A DNA stretch of 64,000 bases from Chryseobacterium sp. YIM B08800 (GCF_026163565.1 NZ_JAPDKN010000033.1:1-64000); one strand, 5' to 3'; counted from the stretch's first letter, positions 8,291 through 17,768 are shown. Program-made: numbers and translations. Notes: generated by a model not told the origin, from the sequence alone.

Positions 8291-9328
8291 ATGAAAAAAA
8301 CAACCCTACTTTCTTTAGATGGAGGCGGAATAAGAGGCATCATCACCTGTATTATTTTACGCTACATCGAAGAGCAGCTGCAGATTCATGACAAACCAAG
8401 CGCAAAACTTGGAGATTATTTTGATCTGGTGGCAGGAAGCAGCACGGGAGCATTAATCGCAGCGATTATTTTGTGCCCCGACGAACAGAGAAAAGCAAAA
8501 TATTCTATTCAGAAAGGTTTGGAATTGTATTCTGAAAAAGGCGGTGATATCTTTCAGGTCTCTTTTTGGGAAAAACTGATCAACCCATTTGGGCTACTGA
8601 ATGAAAAAATTTCTCAGGAAGCTCTTGAAAAAAACCTCAACGAATTTTTTGGAAATTTAGAATTAAAGGAACTGATAAAACCCTGCTTAATAACAAGCTA
8701 TGACATAGAAAACAGAAGAGCAAAACTATTCAATTCCTGGAAAGCCAATTTAATCACCGATAATTTTTATGTGAAAGATGTTTGCAGAGCTACTTCGGCA
8801 GCTCCGACTTACTTTACTCCGGTTCAGATAAAATCGATGTACGGACAGATTTTCAGCTTAATTGATGGCGGAATGTTTGCTAATAATCCGGCGCTTTGTG
8901 CTTATGCAGAAGCGAGAAAAGTTCCTTTTGCTGAAGTTTTGAAAAATCATCAAAAAGCCAATTATCCGACTGTGAATGATATGATTATTATTTCAATCGG
9001 AACCGGAATTGAATCGAAAAAATATTCGTTCAAAAAAATGGAAAAAGCCGGAAAGCTGGGTTGGGTAACTCCAATTATTGATATTCTGATGTCTGCCAAT
9101 GCAGAAACGGTGGATTATCAGCTTTGCCAGATGTTTAATACTTTAGGATTGAGAAATCAGAAAAACTATTACCGACTAAATCCTTCGTTGAAAAACGCTT
9201 CTCCTGCAATGGATAATGTAAGAAGATCTAATATTGAAAATTTAATTCAGGCAGGATTGAGCTATATTGATGACAACCGAGAAATTTTAAATCAAATTGT
9301 GCAGAAATTAATTAAAAATAAAATATAA
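8291..9328 (+). CDS. Patatin-like phospholipase
   Basis: This 345-aa lipid acyl hydrolase has all hallmarks of the patatin fold: the oxyanion loop DGGGIRG (10-16), the nucleophile elbow GSSTG (49-53, Ser51) and the catalytic Asp in DGG (Asp192). There is no signal peptide or membrane segment. Family members cleave phospholipids; some act as secreted effectors and some (CapV) as CBASS effectors. No CD-NTase is nearby, so CBASS is unlikely. The island promoter suggests it belongs with the peptidases and toxin, perhaps to break membranes of the host or a rival. The family is certain and the role inferred. Confidence 0.9.
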   Translation: MKKTTLLSLDGGGIRGIITCIILRYIEEQLQIHDKPSAKLGDYFDLVAGSSTGALIAAIILCPDEQRKAKYSIQKGLELYSEKGGDIFQVSFWEKLINPFGLLNEKISQEALEKNLNEFFGNLELKELIKPCLITSYDIENRRAKLFNSWKANLITDNFYVKDVCRATSAAPTYFTPVQIKSMYGQIFSLIDGGMFANNPALCAYAEARKVPFAEVLKNHQKANYPTVNDMIIISIGTGIESKKYSFKKMEKAGKLGWVTPIIDILMSANAETVDYQLCQMFNTLGLRNQKNYYRLNPSLKNASPAMDNVRRSNIENLIQAGLSYIDDNREILNQIVQKLIKNKI

Positions 9329-9402
9329 GCTTTTAAGATTATAATTGATTGATATAAGCCTATTATATTATAATTAAAAATAAAATTTTATACTTTAAAA
9401 CA

Positions 9403-9436
9403 CGTCAAGTTTTGTCGCTCCCCGCTCCTATCTTTA
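9403..9436 (+). promoter_or_regulatory. Island promoter module copy 5, upstream of the acidic small gene
   Basis: CGTCAAGTTTTGTCG (9403-9417), an 11-bp spacer and TATCTTTA (9429-9436). The leader to the ATG at 9559 is about 115 nt. It can form two competing hairpins: AACATG/CATGTT (9501-9506 with 9522-9527) or TGAACA/TGTTCA (9508-9513 with 9524-9529). Confidence 0.8.
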
Positions 9437-9558
9437 CAGTATAAACAAAGACACAAAAATAATCTTAAAAACTTTCAAAACCATTTGAATTCGACATTAC
9501 AACATGCTGAACAGTTCAAAACATGTTCAAAATCAACTCAAATCAAAAACACACAAAC

Positions 9559-9747
9559 ATGGAAAAATTAAATTACAATTCAGACTTCATTTTTAATGAA
9601 GATCTCTACACCATCACTTGGAGCGATATCGAAAACACAGAAATCGACTACGAAAATTACCTCGATGATATTGAAAATTTCTTCAGAGAAGATTTTGAAA
9701 ATGATATTCTTGAGGAAGAATTTGATAGTAAAAAAGATGAAATTTAA
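9559..9747 (+). CDS. Small, very acidic protein (62 aa), function unknown
   Basis: I do not recognise this protein. It has 22 Asp/Glu against 4 Lys/Arg in 62 residues, many aromatic residues, and no signal peptide or membrane segment. ATG 9559 (MEKLNYN) follows an A-rich stretch and is preferred over an upstream in-frame ATG at 9523. It has its own copy of the island promoter and a leader of about 115 nt, so it is probably a real, regulated gene. Such charge is seen in DNA mimics, chaperones and immunity proteins. Which of these applies, if any, cannot be told. Confidence 0.6.
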   Translation: MEKLNYNSDFIFNEDLYTITWSDIENTEIDYENYLDDIENFFREDFENDILEEEFDSKKDEI

Positions 9748-9756
9748 TTTCAAATA

Positions 9757-9790
9757 CGTCAAGTTCTGTCGTTGTGACATCTTAAATTTA
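9757..9790 (+). promoter_or_regulatory. Island promoter module copy 6, driving the tail-fibre-like gene
   Basis: CGTCAAGTTCTGTCG (9757-9771), an 11-bp spacer and TAAATTTA (9783-9790). Confidence 0.8.
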
Positions 9791-9908
9791 ATGTACTAAC
9801 CAAGCGCAATTCAACATATAAATTTTCACGAAAAATCTTGGATTTTAACATTCACAAAATGTTGAACAGCAAGAGATATGCTTAAAAACATCAACAAAAA
9901 AACACAAA

Positions 9909-9983
9909 ATGAATCTTCTTATCAAAAATAAAGGTGGAAATCTGTTGCCGGAAACCACCTTAAAAAATAAGGCTAAAACCTGA
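9909..9983 (+). CDS. Possible leader peptide (24 aa) of the tail-fibre-like gene
   Basis: ATG follows an A-rich tract (aaaaacacaaa). The peptide begins MNLLIKNKGG and ends shortly after the hairpin at 9931-9961. A comparable 17-codon ORF lies in the same position in the leader at 13532-13585. The peptides are not similar in sequence, so translation may matter only for RNA folding, or may not occur. Confidence 0.25.
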   Translation: MNLLIKNKGGNLLPETTLKNKAKT

Positions 9984-10029
9984 AGGTCATCTAATAAAAA
10001 GAGACTTCAAAATTTTAATCTTAAAAACC
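9955..10029 (+). repeat. Shared 75-nt leader block, copy 1
   Basis: It begins at the 3' arm of the hairpin and runs through AATAAGGCT, CTAATAAAAAGAG and a 22-base tail ending AATCTTAAAAACC. The copy at 13570-13644 has the same length and differs mainly in the middle. It ends 18 nt before the start codon. Confidence 0.7.
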
Positions 10030-10047
10030 TTAACAAAAATAATAAAA

Positions 10048-13000
10048 ATGGAAAAAAATGAAGAATTAGACTCTGATTTTAACCCAGAAGACATTCCTAT
10101 ATCTGAAGAATTTTGGAACTATATGGAGAATTACTGGCACAATAATCGAGAATTCCCCGAAAGTACAGAGGCTTCTCTGAATAAAAAAGCTGATTTAATT
10201 GATGGAAAAGTGCCTTCATCACAGCTCCCTAGTTACGTAGATGATGTACTTGAGTTTAACACTTTTGAAAACTTACCCAACCCTGGTGAAAAAGGAAAAA
10301 TATATGTAGTAACGAATAACAATACTCAATTCAGATGGAGTGGCTCGGAATATATTCGGCTTAATTCTGATGAGAATGTTGTAACGATTACCTCCAATCA
10401 AGATATAATAGGTAGAAAATCTTTTATTACAGCAGGTGGTAATGGATACAATAATAATTCCTTAAGATTACTTTCAAATGATGGTTCGAATCCAGGATTA
10501 ACCTTTTATAAAGGAGGAGTAGATATTGCTACGATGTATTTTGATGGTAAAGGTAATTTTAAATTTAGAAGTGCTGACGATACAGTTTCAAGATATGTTT
10601 TTGCGCAGGGATTTAAAAAAGATGGCTCAAGTGGTAGCAGAATACTTTTAGGAGATGGTACCGATAGACCTGTCACTGATTTTACAACGGTAACAAGTGC
10701 GGATGCTAAATATATTCCTTATTTTGGTGCTACAGCGAATATAAATCTTAATGCAAAACCTATTGCAAATGCTGGAAGTATTGATGCAACTGTATTTAGG
10801 AATGTAAATTCTTCGGTACTTGTAAAAAGTTTTTCTTTGCATAATTCTACTTCGGTTACAAGTTTAGGTATTAAACTTACCAATGCAGGAACATCAATAA
10901 TGATGGGCTCTTTTACGGTCACTATATTTGGATATGTGGGACAAACTATATCTTTTAGAGTTTCAATGTATAAGTATAATAATACATGGTTTAATCCCAC
11001 TGTAACATGGCTACATGGAGATAGTTCTAAATTATCTAATATAGAGTTTTATAAAGAAAATGATTCTAATTTACATTTAAAAGTAAATTTTGTAACTAAT
11101 TTTGGAGCTTATAATAAAACGGTCATAACTGATGTTTTAGCAAATGGCCAATCAGAAGCTTTACATAATCCTGATACTTATACAATATCTGTAAACCCTG
11201 ATAATTCAGCTCATACCTTAGTACAGACAACATCAAATAATGGATTTGTAAGAGATAATGGTATTACTAATCTGTTAAATAATATATATTTACCTCTAAC
11301 AGGTGGTACATTAACGGGAGCATTGACTATAAGACCAGCAAGTGGAGGCAGTACTTTTGAGCAAGATGTAGTAACATTTCATGATTTAGGTACAGCAGAT
11401 GGCAATATTATACCCTTAGCTTTTAAATATGGAACTTCTACAAATCCTACAGCATTTATAAAAGCAGTTGGAAAAGGTTTAAATGGTGTTAATGGAGCTA
11501 CTTTTCAATTTTTTGATAATACCACAAAACATACTGAAATTAGTTCAAGTGGTATTACTGTAGCAGGAAATATCAATTCAAATTCAGGCGAATTAGTTTT
11601 ACAAAAGAATGGGGTTAATAGATTTTATACTTCAGGAGGAAGTATTCATATTAGTCCAAGCACTACTGGCTCAATATTAGGTCAGGTTATTTTTAATTCT
11701 AAAAACACTCAGTTTGATTCAAATTATAATTTATTATTTGGAACACAAACTTCAACAGGTTCATCATTATTTCAGTCTTCAGTAGCAACTGGTGCGTCAG
11801 GTTATGGTTTATGGATGGGGCAGAATTTACAATTTAATGGGACAGATTTCATTCAGCCAAGAGGAAGTTTAGGTTCTTATGCCTTCTCGGTAAATTATCA
11901 TAAAGGATTTTCGTTTAATTATGCGGCACCTAGTGGAACTAATGATTCAGCAGTAACTTTAACAGAGGTTTTAAAAATAAATGCCACTGGAACTATTACT
12001 ACATTAAATCATGGTGATTCTTCTCAATGGAATAGTGTAGCACAAGCTTATATTAATAATCTATTTTTTAAAAATAATAGTATTGTAAGTAGAGAAATAT
12101 CATCCACAGCTGTAACTACTTTAGATTCTTATTTACCAAATGGAGGGTTTATTACTAATTATGGGGTACCTACATGGGGAGGAACTGATGCACCTACAGG
12201 AGCTTCTTACGGAGGTTATCTTAAATTTGCAAATATTGGTAATAATAATAGTCTTGATTTTTACTATAATAATGGACACAATTCAACAACTGCCCATAGA
12301 CTTTGGTTTAGAACTAAAAATGGTTCAAATGGTATAACAAACTGGTTTGAATTTGCTACAAGAGAATGGACTACTACACAGTTGGCAAATTATGTAACAC
12401 AATCTTCATTAACTGGATATGCTAGATTAGCAGATGACCAAACTTTTACTGGAATTAATACATTCAGTCAAAGTCCGTTAATACCTTGGGGAACTTTGGC
12501 ATATCATCCAATTACTTTAGGACAATTGGAAGATTACGTTGACAATGCTTCAAGTAGCATATTAAATCAAGTTTCTTTAAACTATATACCAAACACTCAT
12601 GTAGTAAATGGAATAACTTCTACCAATATCAACAACTGGAATAGTGCCTTTAATTTTACAAGCAATTTCTCTACAAATTATAATGACTTAGTTGCTATTG
12701 AAGCTTTAACTGGCACAGATGGATATTTAAGAAAAGATGGAAACGGACAGTGGTCACTAACAGCTTCACCAATAGGTGATGCAACATCAATTACAGGAGG
12801 TAAAGTAAAATTATTTAGCGATACTGTACAAACAGTTGCATCAAATGCAGTTTCAGCTACAGCAGGAAGAACTTATGGTATTCAGTTGAATTCATCTGGA
12901 CAGATGGTTGTTAATATACCGTGGTTAGACACTAATACAACTTATACAGGAAGTAACGGTATTACACTTACAGGAACAAATTTTACTCCTACATACGGAA

Positions 13001-13449
13001 CATCTGCAAATACAGTTGCTCAAGGTAACGATTCAAGAATTAATAACGGGCAAACTGCATTTGGTTGGGGGAATCATGCAGCAGCCGGCTATACAAGCCA
13101 ATCTTGGGTACAATCTCAGAATTATGCAACTAACAATTTCATTGAAGAAAAAATTGATAAACTTATAGGAGAAATTGTAGATCCTACCCCATCATTTTCT
13201 ATAAAAAATGAATTTACAACAGTTATCATTACCAAAAACTTCTCCAAAGAGCCTTTAGAATTAGAAGGAGAGTTAGTTCCGGGTCGATATATAAGCATCA
13301 TTAATTTAACTGATAGCAAAGTAGAATTAACCAGAGATCACAATACGATTGACACAATTTATGAAAACGAGACTTCAGAATATTATATTACCAAAGAAAG
13401 AAGATTAGTTAAAAAAGGAAGTTACAAAAGTGCCAAAACATTAATTTAA
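10048..13449 (+). CDS. Phage tail-fibre-like protein (1133 aa)
   Basis: This long, Asn/Thr/Ser/Gly-rich fibrous protein resembles Bacteroidota phage tail fibres. Signs are a KADLIDGKVPSSQLPSYVDDV collar-type segment (about residues 47-67), LPLTGGTLTGAL (about 416-427) and late repeats such as QGNDSRINNGQTAFGWGNH. The C-terminal about 100 residues are more charged and differ in character, possibly a trimer tip. There is no signal peptide and no sorting domain. The gene is more AT-rich than its neighbours, which suggests phage origin or transfer. No tube, sheath, baseplate or chaperone genes accompany it. It has an island promoter and a long leader. Receptor binding for an exported toxin complex is a reasonable guess. 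Confidence 0.8.
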   Translation: MEKNEELDSDFNPEDIPISEEFWNYMENYWHNNREFPESTEASLNKKADLIDGKVPSSQLPSYVDDVLEFNTFENLPNPGEKGKIYVVTNNNTQFRWSGSEYIRLNSDENVVTITSNQDIIGRKSFITAGGNGYNNNSLRLLSNDGSNPGLTFYKGGVDIATMYFDGKGNFKFRSADDTVSRYVFAQGFKKDGSSGSRILLGDGTDRPVTDFTTVTSADAKYIPYFGATANINLNAKPIANAGSIDATVFRNVNSSVLVKSFSLHNSTSVTSLGIKLTNAGTSIMMGSFTVTIFGYVGQTISFRVSMYKYNNTWFNPTVTWLHGDSSKLSNIEFYKENDSNLHLKVNFVTNFGAYNKTVITDVLANGQSEALHNPDTYTISVNPDNSAHTLVQTTSNNGFVRDNGITNLLNNIYLPLTGGTLTGALTIRPASGGSTFEQDVVTFHDLGTADGNIIPLAFKYGTSTNPTAFIKAVGKGLNGVNGATFQFFDNTTKHTEISSSGITVAGNINSNSGELVLQKNGVNRFYTSGGSIHISPSTTGSILGQVIFNSKNTQFDSNYNLLFGTQTSTGSSLFQSSVATGASGYGLWMGQNLQFNGTDFIQPRGSLGSYAFSVNYHKGFSFNYAAPSGTNDSAVTLTEVLKINATGTITTLNHGDSSQWNSVAQAYINNLFFKNNSIVSREISSTAVTTLDSYLPNGGFITNYGVPTWGGTDAPTGASYGGYLKFANIGNNNSLDFYYNNGHNSTTAHRLWFRTKNGSNGITNWFEFATREWTTTQLANYVTQSSLTGYARLADDQTFTGINTFSQSPLIPWGTLAYHPITLGQLEDYVDNASSSILNQVSLNYIPNTHVVNGITSTNINNWNSAFNFTSNFSTNYNDLVAIEALTGTDGYLRKDGNGQWSLTASPIGDATSITGGKVKLFSDTVQTVASNAVSATAGRTYGIQLNSSGQMVVNIPWLDTNTTYTGSNGITLTGTNFTPTYGTSANTVAQGNDSRINNGQTAFGWGNHAAAGYTSQSWVQSQNYATNNFIEEKIDKLIGEIVDPTPSFSIKNEFTTVIITKNFSKEPLELEGELVPGRYISIINLTDSKVELTRDHNTIDTIYENETSEYYITKERRLVKKGSYKSAKTLI

Positions 13450-13470
13450 AAGGTATTTTCTATTATTCTA

Positions 13471-13504
13471 CGTCAAGTTTTGTCGCCTTCCGACACTATA
13501 TTGT
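13471..13504 (+). promoter_or_regulatory. Island promoter module copy 7, driving the 1359-aa gene
   Basis: CGTCAAGTTTTGTCG (13471-13485), an 11-bp spacer and TATATTGT (13497-13504), followed by a leader of about 150 nt. Confidence 0.8.
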
Positions 13505-13531
13505 AAACACAATAAAACCTCTCCACCTCTT

Positions 13532-13585
13532 ATGATTAAGAACCTTAGTGGATATTTCATAGCCTTACACCACTTAAAAAAATAA
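13532..13585 (+). CDS. Possible leader peptide (17 aa) of the 1359-aa gene
   Basis: ATG ATT AAG... to TAA at 13583-13585. The ORF spans a hairpin (AGTGG 13547-13551 with CCACT 13570-13574) and ends just inside the shared leader block, as in the other leader. Translation is unproven. Confidence 0.25.
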   Translation: MIKNLSGYFIALHHLKK

Positions 13586-13644
13586 GGCTGTTTCGGAAAG
13601 AATTCTACTAAAAAGAGCTTTCCAAAATTTTAATCTTAAAAACC
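13570..13644 (+). repeat. Shared 75-nt leader block, copy 2
   Basis: Same length and order as 9955-10029, with the last 22 bases identical. It ends 14 nt before the start codon of the 1359-aa gene. Confidence 0.7.
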
Positions 13645-13658
13645 AAAACAATTTTAAA

Positions 13659-16600
13659 ATGTCAACAAACTTAAACACAAATAACTCTTCGCAAACGCTA
13701 TTCAGATTTGCGGCAATGAGAAATCCGGAATTATCAGACCCGAAAAATAAAGAAAGAAGATTTATCTTCAGAAGCAAACAGGCAAAAGCATCAAGTAAAA
13801 TCGATCCTTTAGTAAATTCCACAACAAGCTTACAGGCTGTTTTTAAAAACCCTGGAGCAATTAGTGGATTTACGGTACATTCTGAAGATTCTTTAAAAAC
13901 TCTTTATCCTAAATTTTACGATTTTGCAGTTTGGGTCGCAAGAAATAAATCTACGGCAACAAAAGGAGATTTTGACAAACAGATTGCCCTTTGCAAAACA
14001 TTCGGAGCTTTAACTGTAGATTATGTTCTTTGGGATAACCTTACGTATCAGGTAGTCACTCAAAAAGATTTTTATGCAAAAGAACTGGTTATGCAACTTC
14101 TTCATTTGGCGCATATACTTGAAAACTACGATCAGTCTGAAGAAGCTTTTGAAGATATGAAAAAAGCAAAAGTAGTTTTACCAAAAGAACTATTTAAAGT
14201 ATCTTCTACAGATTCTAACGGAACATCAGCATCTTCTACAACGCAGAAAGTTATGTTCGATGATAAAGCAATGAAATTTGCAGAAGCTACGGTTATCCTT
14301 AAAGAAAATGAAAACCTTACAAACTCTTTATTAAAATTAGAAAAAGCGTACAAAAAAAACTATGACAAAACTTACAAGGACGCTTATACCCAATATGAAA
14401 AAGAGGTAAAACCTATTATTGACTCCGTTCGAAAAGATTCGGCTGAAGCAGATAGAAAAAGATCAATTCTGGAAAACAGAATCAACTATCTTACCCAACT
14501 AAGCGTTGCCAATCCTGAAAAATTCTACGAAAACAGTGAACTCGATATGGAACTTCATCGTATCAAAGATGAAATCATGCAGATTAAAACTCCAGATGTA
14601 GAAATGCCGGAATTTGATTTCAAATTTGAAACGCCGGAAATTGATGCAGCACAATTAGGCAGAACTTTAAAATCACAAGATCAAAACGCATTAAATAGAT
14701 TATTTGGAACATCTACAATTATAGATGCTTTAGCTGAAATAACGTCATTTGAAGAATTGAATCAGCACATCACTCAAAATAATCAGGTTTTACAGCAAAC
14801 AGTATTGAATAATACAGTTCTTAATCAACAGGTTTCTGCCACAGTGGGAGGTGTTGTAATCCCCGTAAATAATAATTTTGCTACTACAGGATATATCCCT
14901 TTCAGCGTAAAAACTTACGGACGAAGCTCAACAGAATGGAGCATAATTTTAGCTTTAAATAGCAATATTGAAATCGCTTCAGCAAAATATAAGACGTTTG
15001 TGAAAGATATAGAAATTTCATCAACAAGCTTATCTTCTCTGGGTGGAGGATCTTATCTATTGTTTGATGTGCCTAGAATCCCCACTTCTAAAACTTACCA
15101 AGTTGAAGAATTTGTTGTAGAAGGAGAATTGACATCAAAAGATGGAATTACTTATCGTTTCAATGTTAAATTAGTTATTGATCCGGATAATTTAGACAGA
15201 ATTACTAAACAATACGCCTTCAGAGGAGCCGATGGATGTATGCCTGTTGATCCGCCAAAACCGGAAACACCGGAAAATCCAGAAAACCCTCCATATAATC
15301 CTTCTGAAACATCTTCTTTCATTCCTTCAGGATTTGGAATGAAAAATATTGGTGTCGCAGATTATTTAAAAGTAGAACAAAGTACATATTGCTATGTAGA
15401 AGGAGACGTTGCGCACATCGAAAACATCATGGCTCGTGAATATAAAGAACGTTCTACCAGAAGATTAAAACGAAGTGAATCTCAAACCACAAAGTCTACA
15501 GAATCTGAAAAAGAAAAGCTTACAGATACAACGACTACCGAAAGACATGAAATGCAGAGTGAGATTTCTAAAATCTTGCAGGAGTCTAGAGATTCTGCAA
15601 TACAAGCTGGAGCTTATGCAAATTGGGGAGCTGGAAAATCAACAAATTTCGGAATTACAGCCAATGCAAACTTTGCCACACACAACTCCAAAGAAGAAAG
15701 CAACCGACAAGCGGTTACAGAAGCTAAAGACATTACAGCAAGAGCTTTAGACAGAATTGTAACCAAAGTAAAAGAAGAGCGTATTGATAAAGTTTTAGAA
15801 GAATACGAAGAAAACAATAAGCACGGCTTCGACAACACCAAAGGAAGCAGTCACGTAGTAGGAGTTTACAGATGGGTCGATAAAGTCGTAAAAAACCAAA
15901 TCTACAATTACGGTAAACGTATGATGTTTGAGTTTATGATCCCTGAACCTGCTAAGCTTCATACTTTAGGGTTAAAAATGATTGATGAATCTGAAAAATT
16001 GGTAAAACCTGTTGATCCGAGAACTTCATCAACCAATAAAATGGAAAATTTTATGTCATTAGATGGTCCTATTGGTGAAACAGTTTTAAAGTTTTGGTCG
16101 AGTAAATATAATGTTGAAATTGATCAAAAACCAGAAAATGAAATTAGAGTAACTAAAGCACTAAGCGTATCTAACTCAGAAGCTCCAAGTGAAATGAGTG
16201 CAAAATCAGACTCTATAGATATTCCAGAAGGATATTTAGCAAGTGGTGGCTGGGTAAATGCTGTTCATTTTTTCCACCCCTCTAAATATGAATGGACTCA
16301 CATTGTAGTTACAGTTGGAGATGTAACTAAGGGAATAGCATCAGCACAATCTCATTTATACATAAATGAAGGCTTTACTTTTCAGAAAAAATATACTCAA
16401 AAAGTAGCCTTTGCATTTGAAAGTGCCGATACCGCAGGTGTTACAGTTAATGTATCATTAGATTGTTTTCTTTCTAATGAAGTTAAAAACTCTTGGCTAC
16501 AATCCACCTTCAACAAAATCATCGAAGCTTACGAAGTAGAATTAGAAAAATACAATCAAGCTTTAGCAGAAGCAAAAGCTTTAGGAGTACAAATCAAAGG

Positions 16601-17738
16601 TTCAAATCCTGGTTTCTACAGAAAGATTGAGAATACAATTTTAAGAAGAAACTGTATTTCTTATATGATTAATCAAGATCCTACAGCTGCTCTCACTTTT
16701 GGTAAAAACAAATATTATAAAACCGATAATGCTGATGAAAGCTTTACTAATACAGAGATTAGGTTAGATCCTAGTTTAGATCAGTATGCCGCTTTTGTGA
16801 AGTTTATGGAACAGGCTTTCGAATGGGATATCATGAGCTACTATTTCTATCCTTACTATTGGGGTAACAGAGAAAAATGGGAAAATATGTACCAGTTTGA
16901 TGATAACGATCCTACCTTCAGAGCATTTATGCAGTCGGGAATGGCGAGAGTAATTGTTACTGTAAGACCAGGCTTTGAAGAAGCTGTAAGACATTTCCTT
17001 GCAACCGGACAAATCTGGAACGGTGGTGAAGTTCCTGTAATCGACGACCCATTATTCTTATCAATTGTAGACGAAATGCGTTCTGCATTAGGTAAAAAAC
17101 AAGGCGAACCGTGGAGAGAAAAAATCCCTACTTCACTAACAATTCTTCAGGCAGATTCTATCGGTTTGAGAGTAGAAAAAGCTTTGCCTTGCAATTGTGA
17201 ACCGGGAGTAAAATTTGACGATCAGTTAGGTGAAATGTGCGGAAGTAATTTTGAACTGAACAATAATCAGATTGGTCAGTCTGCAGATAAATGGATGGAA
17301 ATCAGTTATAATGAAATGGATGATATTTCTTTTACAACGATTCAAGATTTTAAAGATGCAGGTGTATATCCTAAAACATACAACTGCCTCGGAAATACAT
17401 TTGAAATAGATGACATTCCTGAATCTGAATCTTCAATAAAGCTTTACAAGCGCATCGCTGAAGAACTTTCACAAATTGAAGGTGTAGAAGCCTATCCTAC
17501 CGGAGAAAACGGAATCACCTTTAAAGTAAATGCAAGACTGATCAAAAACTTTGATTTTGCTGACGTAAATGCAGAACCTGAAAAGAAATTTGCTTTTACT
17601 ACCGATGCAGACACTTATCTGAAAGTTACTTTGCCAAAATTAGATTTCGGGCTTCCAAGAATTCTGGATAAAGCTGAACAACCGCTTTCTGCAGAAGAAT
17701 ATGAAAACCAAGCTCCTTTTTCTAAGTTTTTAGTGTAA
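13659..17738 (+). CDS. Large island protein of unknown function (1359 aa)
   Basis: I cannot name a family. There is no signal peptide, clear membrane segment or sorting domain. The N-terminal about 180 residues look globular, and about 215-320 are charged and probably helical. Residues 430-530 read as a beta-rich, Ig-like region, then comes a Pro-rich linker (about 532-553). A charged helical stretch (about 590-690) contains LTDTTTTERHEMQSE, and the C-terminal half has an aromatic YYFYPYYWGNREKW segment near 1059 followed by ARVIVTVRPGFEEAVRHFL. Paired Cys occur near residue 1185 (CNCE). It carries the island promoter and a leader shared with the tail-fibre gene, so the two are likely made together. 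The toxin gene lies 115 bp downstream. A structural or carrier role for the toxin is possible. Confidence 0.75.
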   Translation: MSTNLNTNNSSQTLFRFAAMRNPELSDPKNKERRFIFRSKQAKASSKIDPLVNSTTSLQAVFKNPGAISGFTVHSEDSLKTLYPKFYDFAVWVARNKSTATKGDFDKQIALCKTFGALTVDYVLWDNLTYQVVTQKDFYAKELVMQLLHLAHILENYDQSEEAFEDMKKAKVVLPKELFKVSSTDSNGTSASSTTQKVMFDDKAMKFAEATVILKENENLTNSLLKLEKAYKKNYDKTYKDAYTQYEKEVKPIIDSVRKDSAEADRKRSILENRINYLTQLSVANPEKFYENSELDMELHRIKDEIMQIKTPDVEMPEFDFKFETPEIDAAQLGRTLKSQDQNALNRLFGTSTIIDALAEITSFEELNQHITQNNQVLQQTVLNNTVLNQQVSATVGGVVIPVNNNFATTGYIPFSVKTYGRSSTEWSIILALNSNIEIASAKYKTFVKDIEISSTSLSSLGGGSYLLFDVPRIPTSKTYQVEEFVVEGELTSKDGITYRFNVKLVIDPDNLDRITKQYAFRGADGCMPVDPPKPETPENPENPPYNPSETSSFIPSGFGMKNIGVADYLKVEQSTYCYVEGDVAHIENIMAREYKERSTRRLKRSESQTTKSTESEKEKLTDTTTTERHEMQSEISKILQESRDSAIQAGAYANWGAGKSTNFGITANANFATHNSKEESNRQAVTEAKDITARALDRIVTKVKEERIDKVLEEYEENNKHGFDNTKGSSHVVGVYRWVDKVVKNQIYNYGKRMMFEFMIPEPAKLHTLGLKMIDESEKLVKPVDPRTSSTNKMENFMSLDGPIGETVLKFWSSKYNVEIDQKPENEIRVTKALSVSNSEAPSEMSAKSDSIDIPEGYLASGGWVNAVHFFHPSKYEWTHIVVTVGDVTKGIASAQSHLYINEGFTFQKKYTQKVAFAFESADTAGVTVNVSLDCFLSNEVKNSWLQSTFNKIIEAYEVELEKYNQALAEAKALGVQIKGSNPGFYRKIENTILRRNCISYMINQDPTAALTFGKNKYYKTDNADESFTNTEIRLDPSLDQYAAFVKFMEQAFEWDIMSYYFYPYYWGNREKWENMYQFDDNDPTFRAFMQSGMARVIVTVRPGFEEAVRHFLATGQIWNGGEVPVIDDPLFLSIVDEMRSALGKKQGEPWREKIPTSLTILQADSIGLRVEKALPCNCEPGVKFDDQLGEMCGSNFELNNNQIGQSADKWMEISYNEMDDISFTTIQDFKDAGVYPKTYNCLGNTFEIDDIPESESSIKLYKRIAEELSQIEGVEAYPTGENGITFKVNARLIKNFDFADVNAEPEKKFAFTTDADTYLKVTLPKLDFGLPRILDKAEQPLSAEEYENQAPFSKFLV

Positions 17739-17768
17739 GCTTTTTTAAACTATAAAACACATGTGTTT

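Larger units (their letters stand above)
9748..10047 (+). promoter_or_regulatory. 300-nt leader region of the tail-fibre-like gene
   Basis: From left to right: the island promoter module, a hairpin AACATT/AATGTT (9847-9852 with 9858-9863), a possible 24-codon ORF (9909-9983), a hairpin AAGGTGG/CCACCTT inside that ORF (9931-9937 with 9955-9961), and a 75-nt block shared with the leader of the 1359-aa gene. The transcribed leader is about 250 nt, long for this genome. Confidence 0.6.

Noticed and set aside
8291..9328. CBASS defence system based on the patatin gene
   Set aside because: No CD-NTase, HORMA, TRIP13 or Cap2/Cap3-like gene is present within the window.
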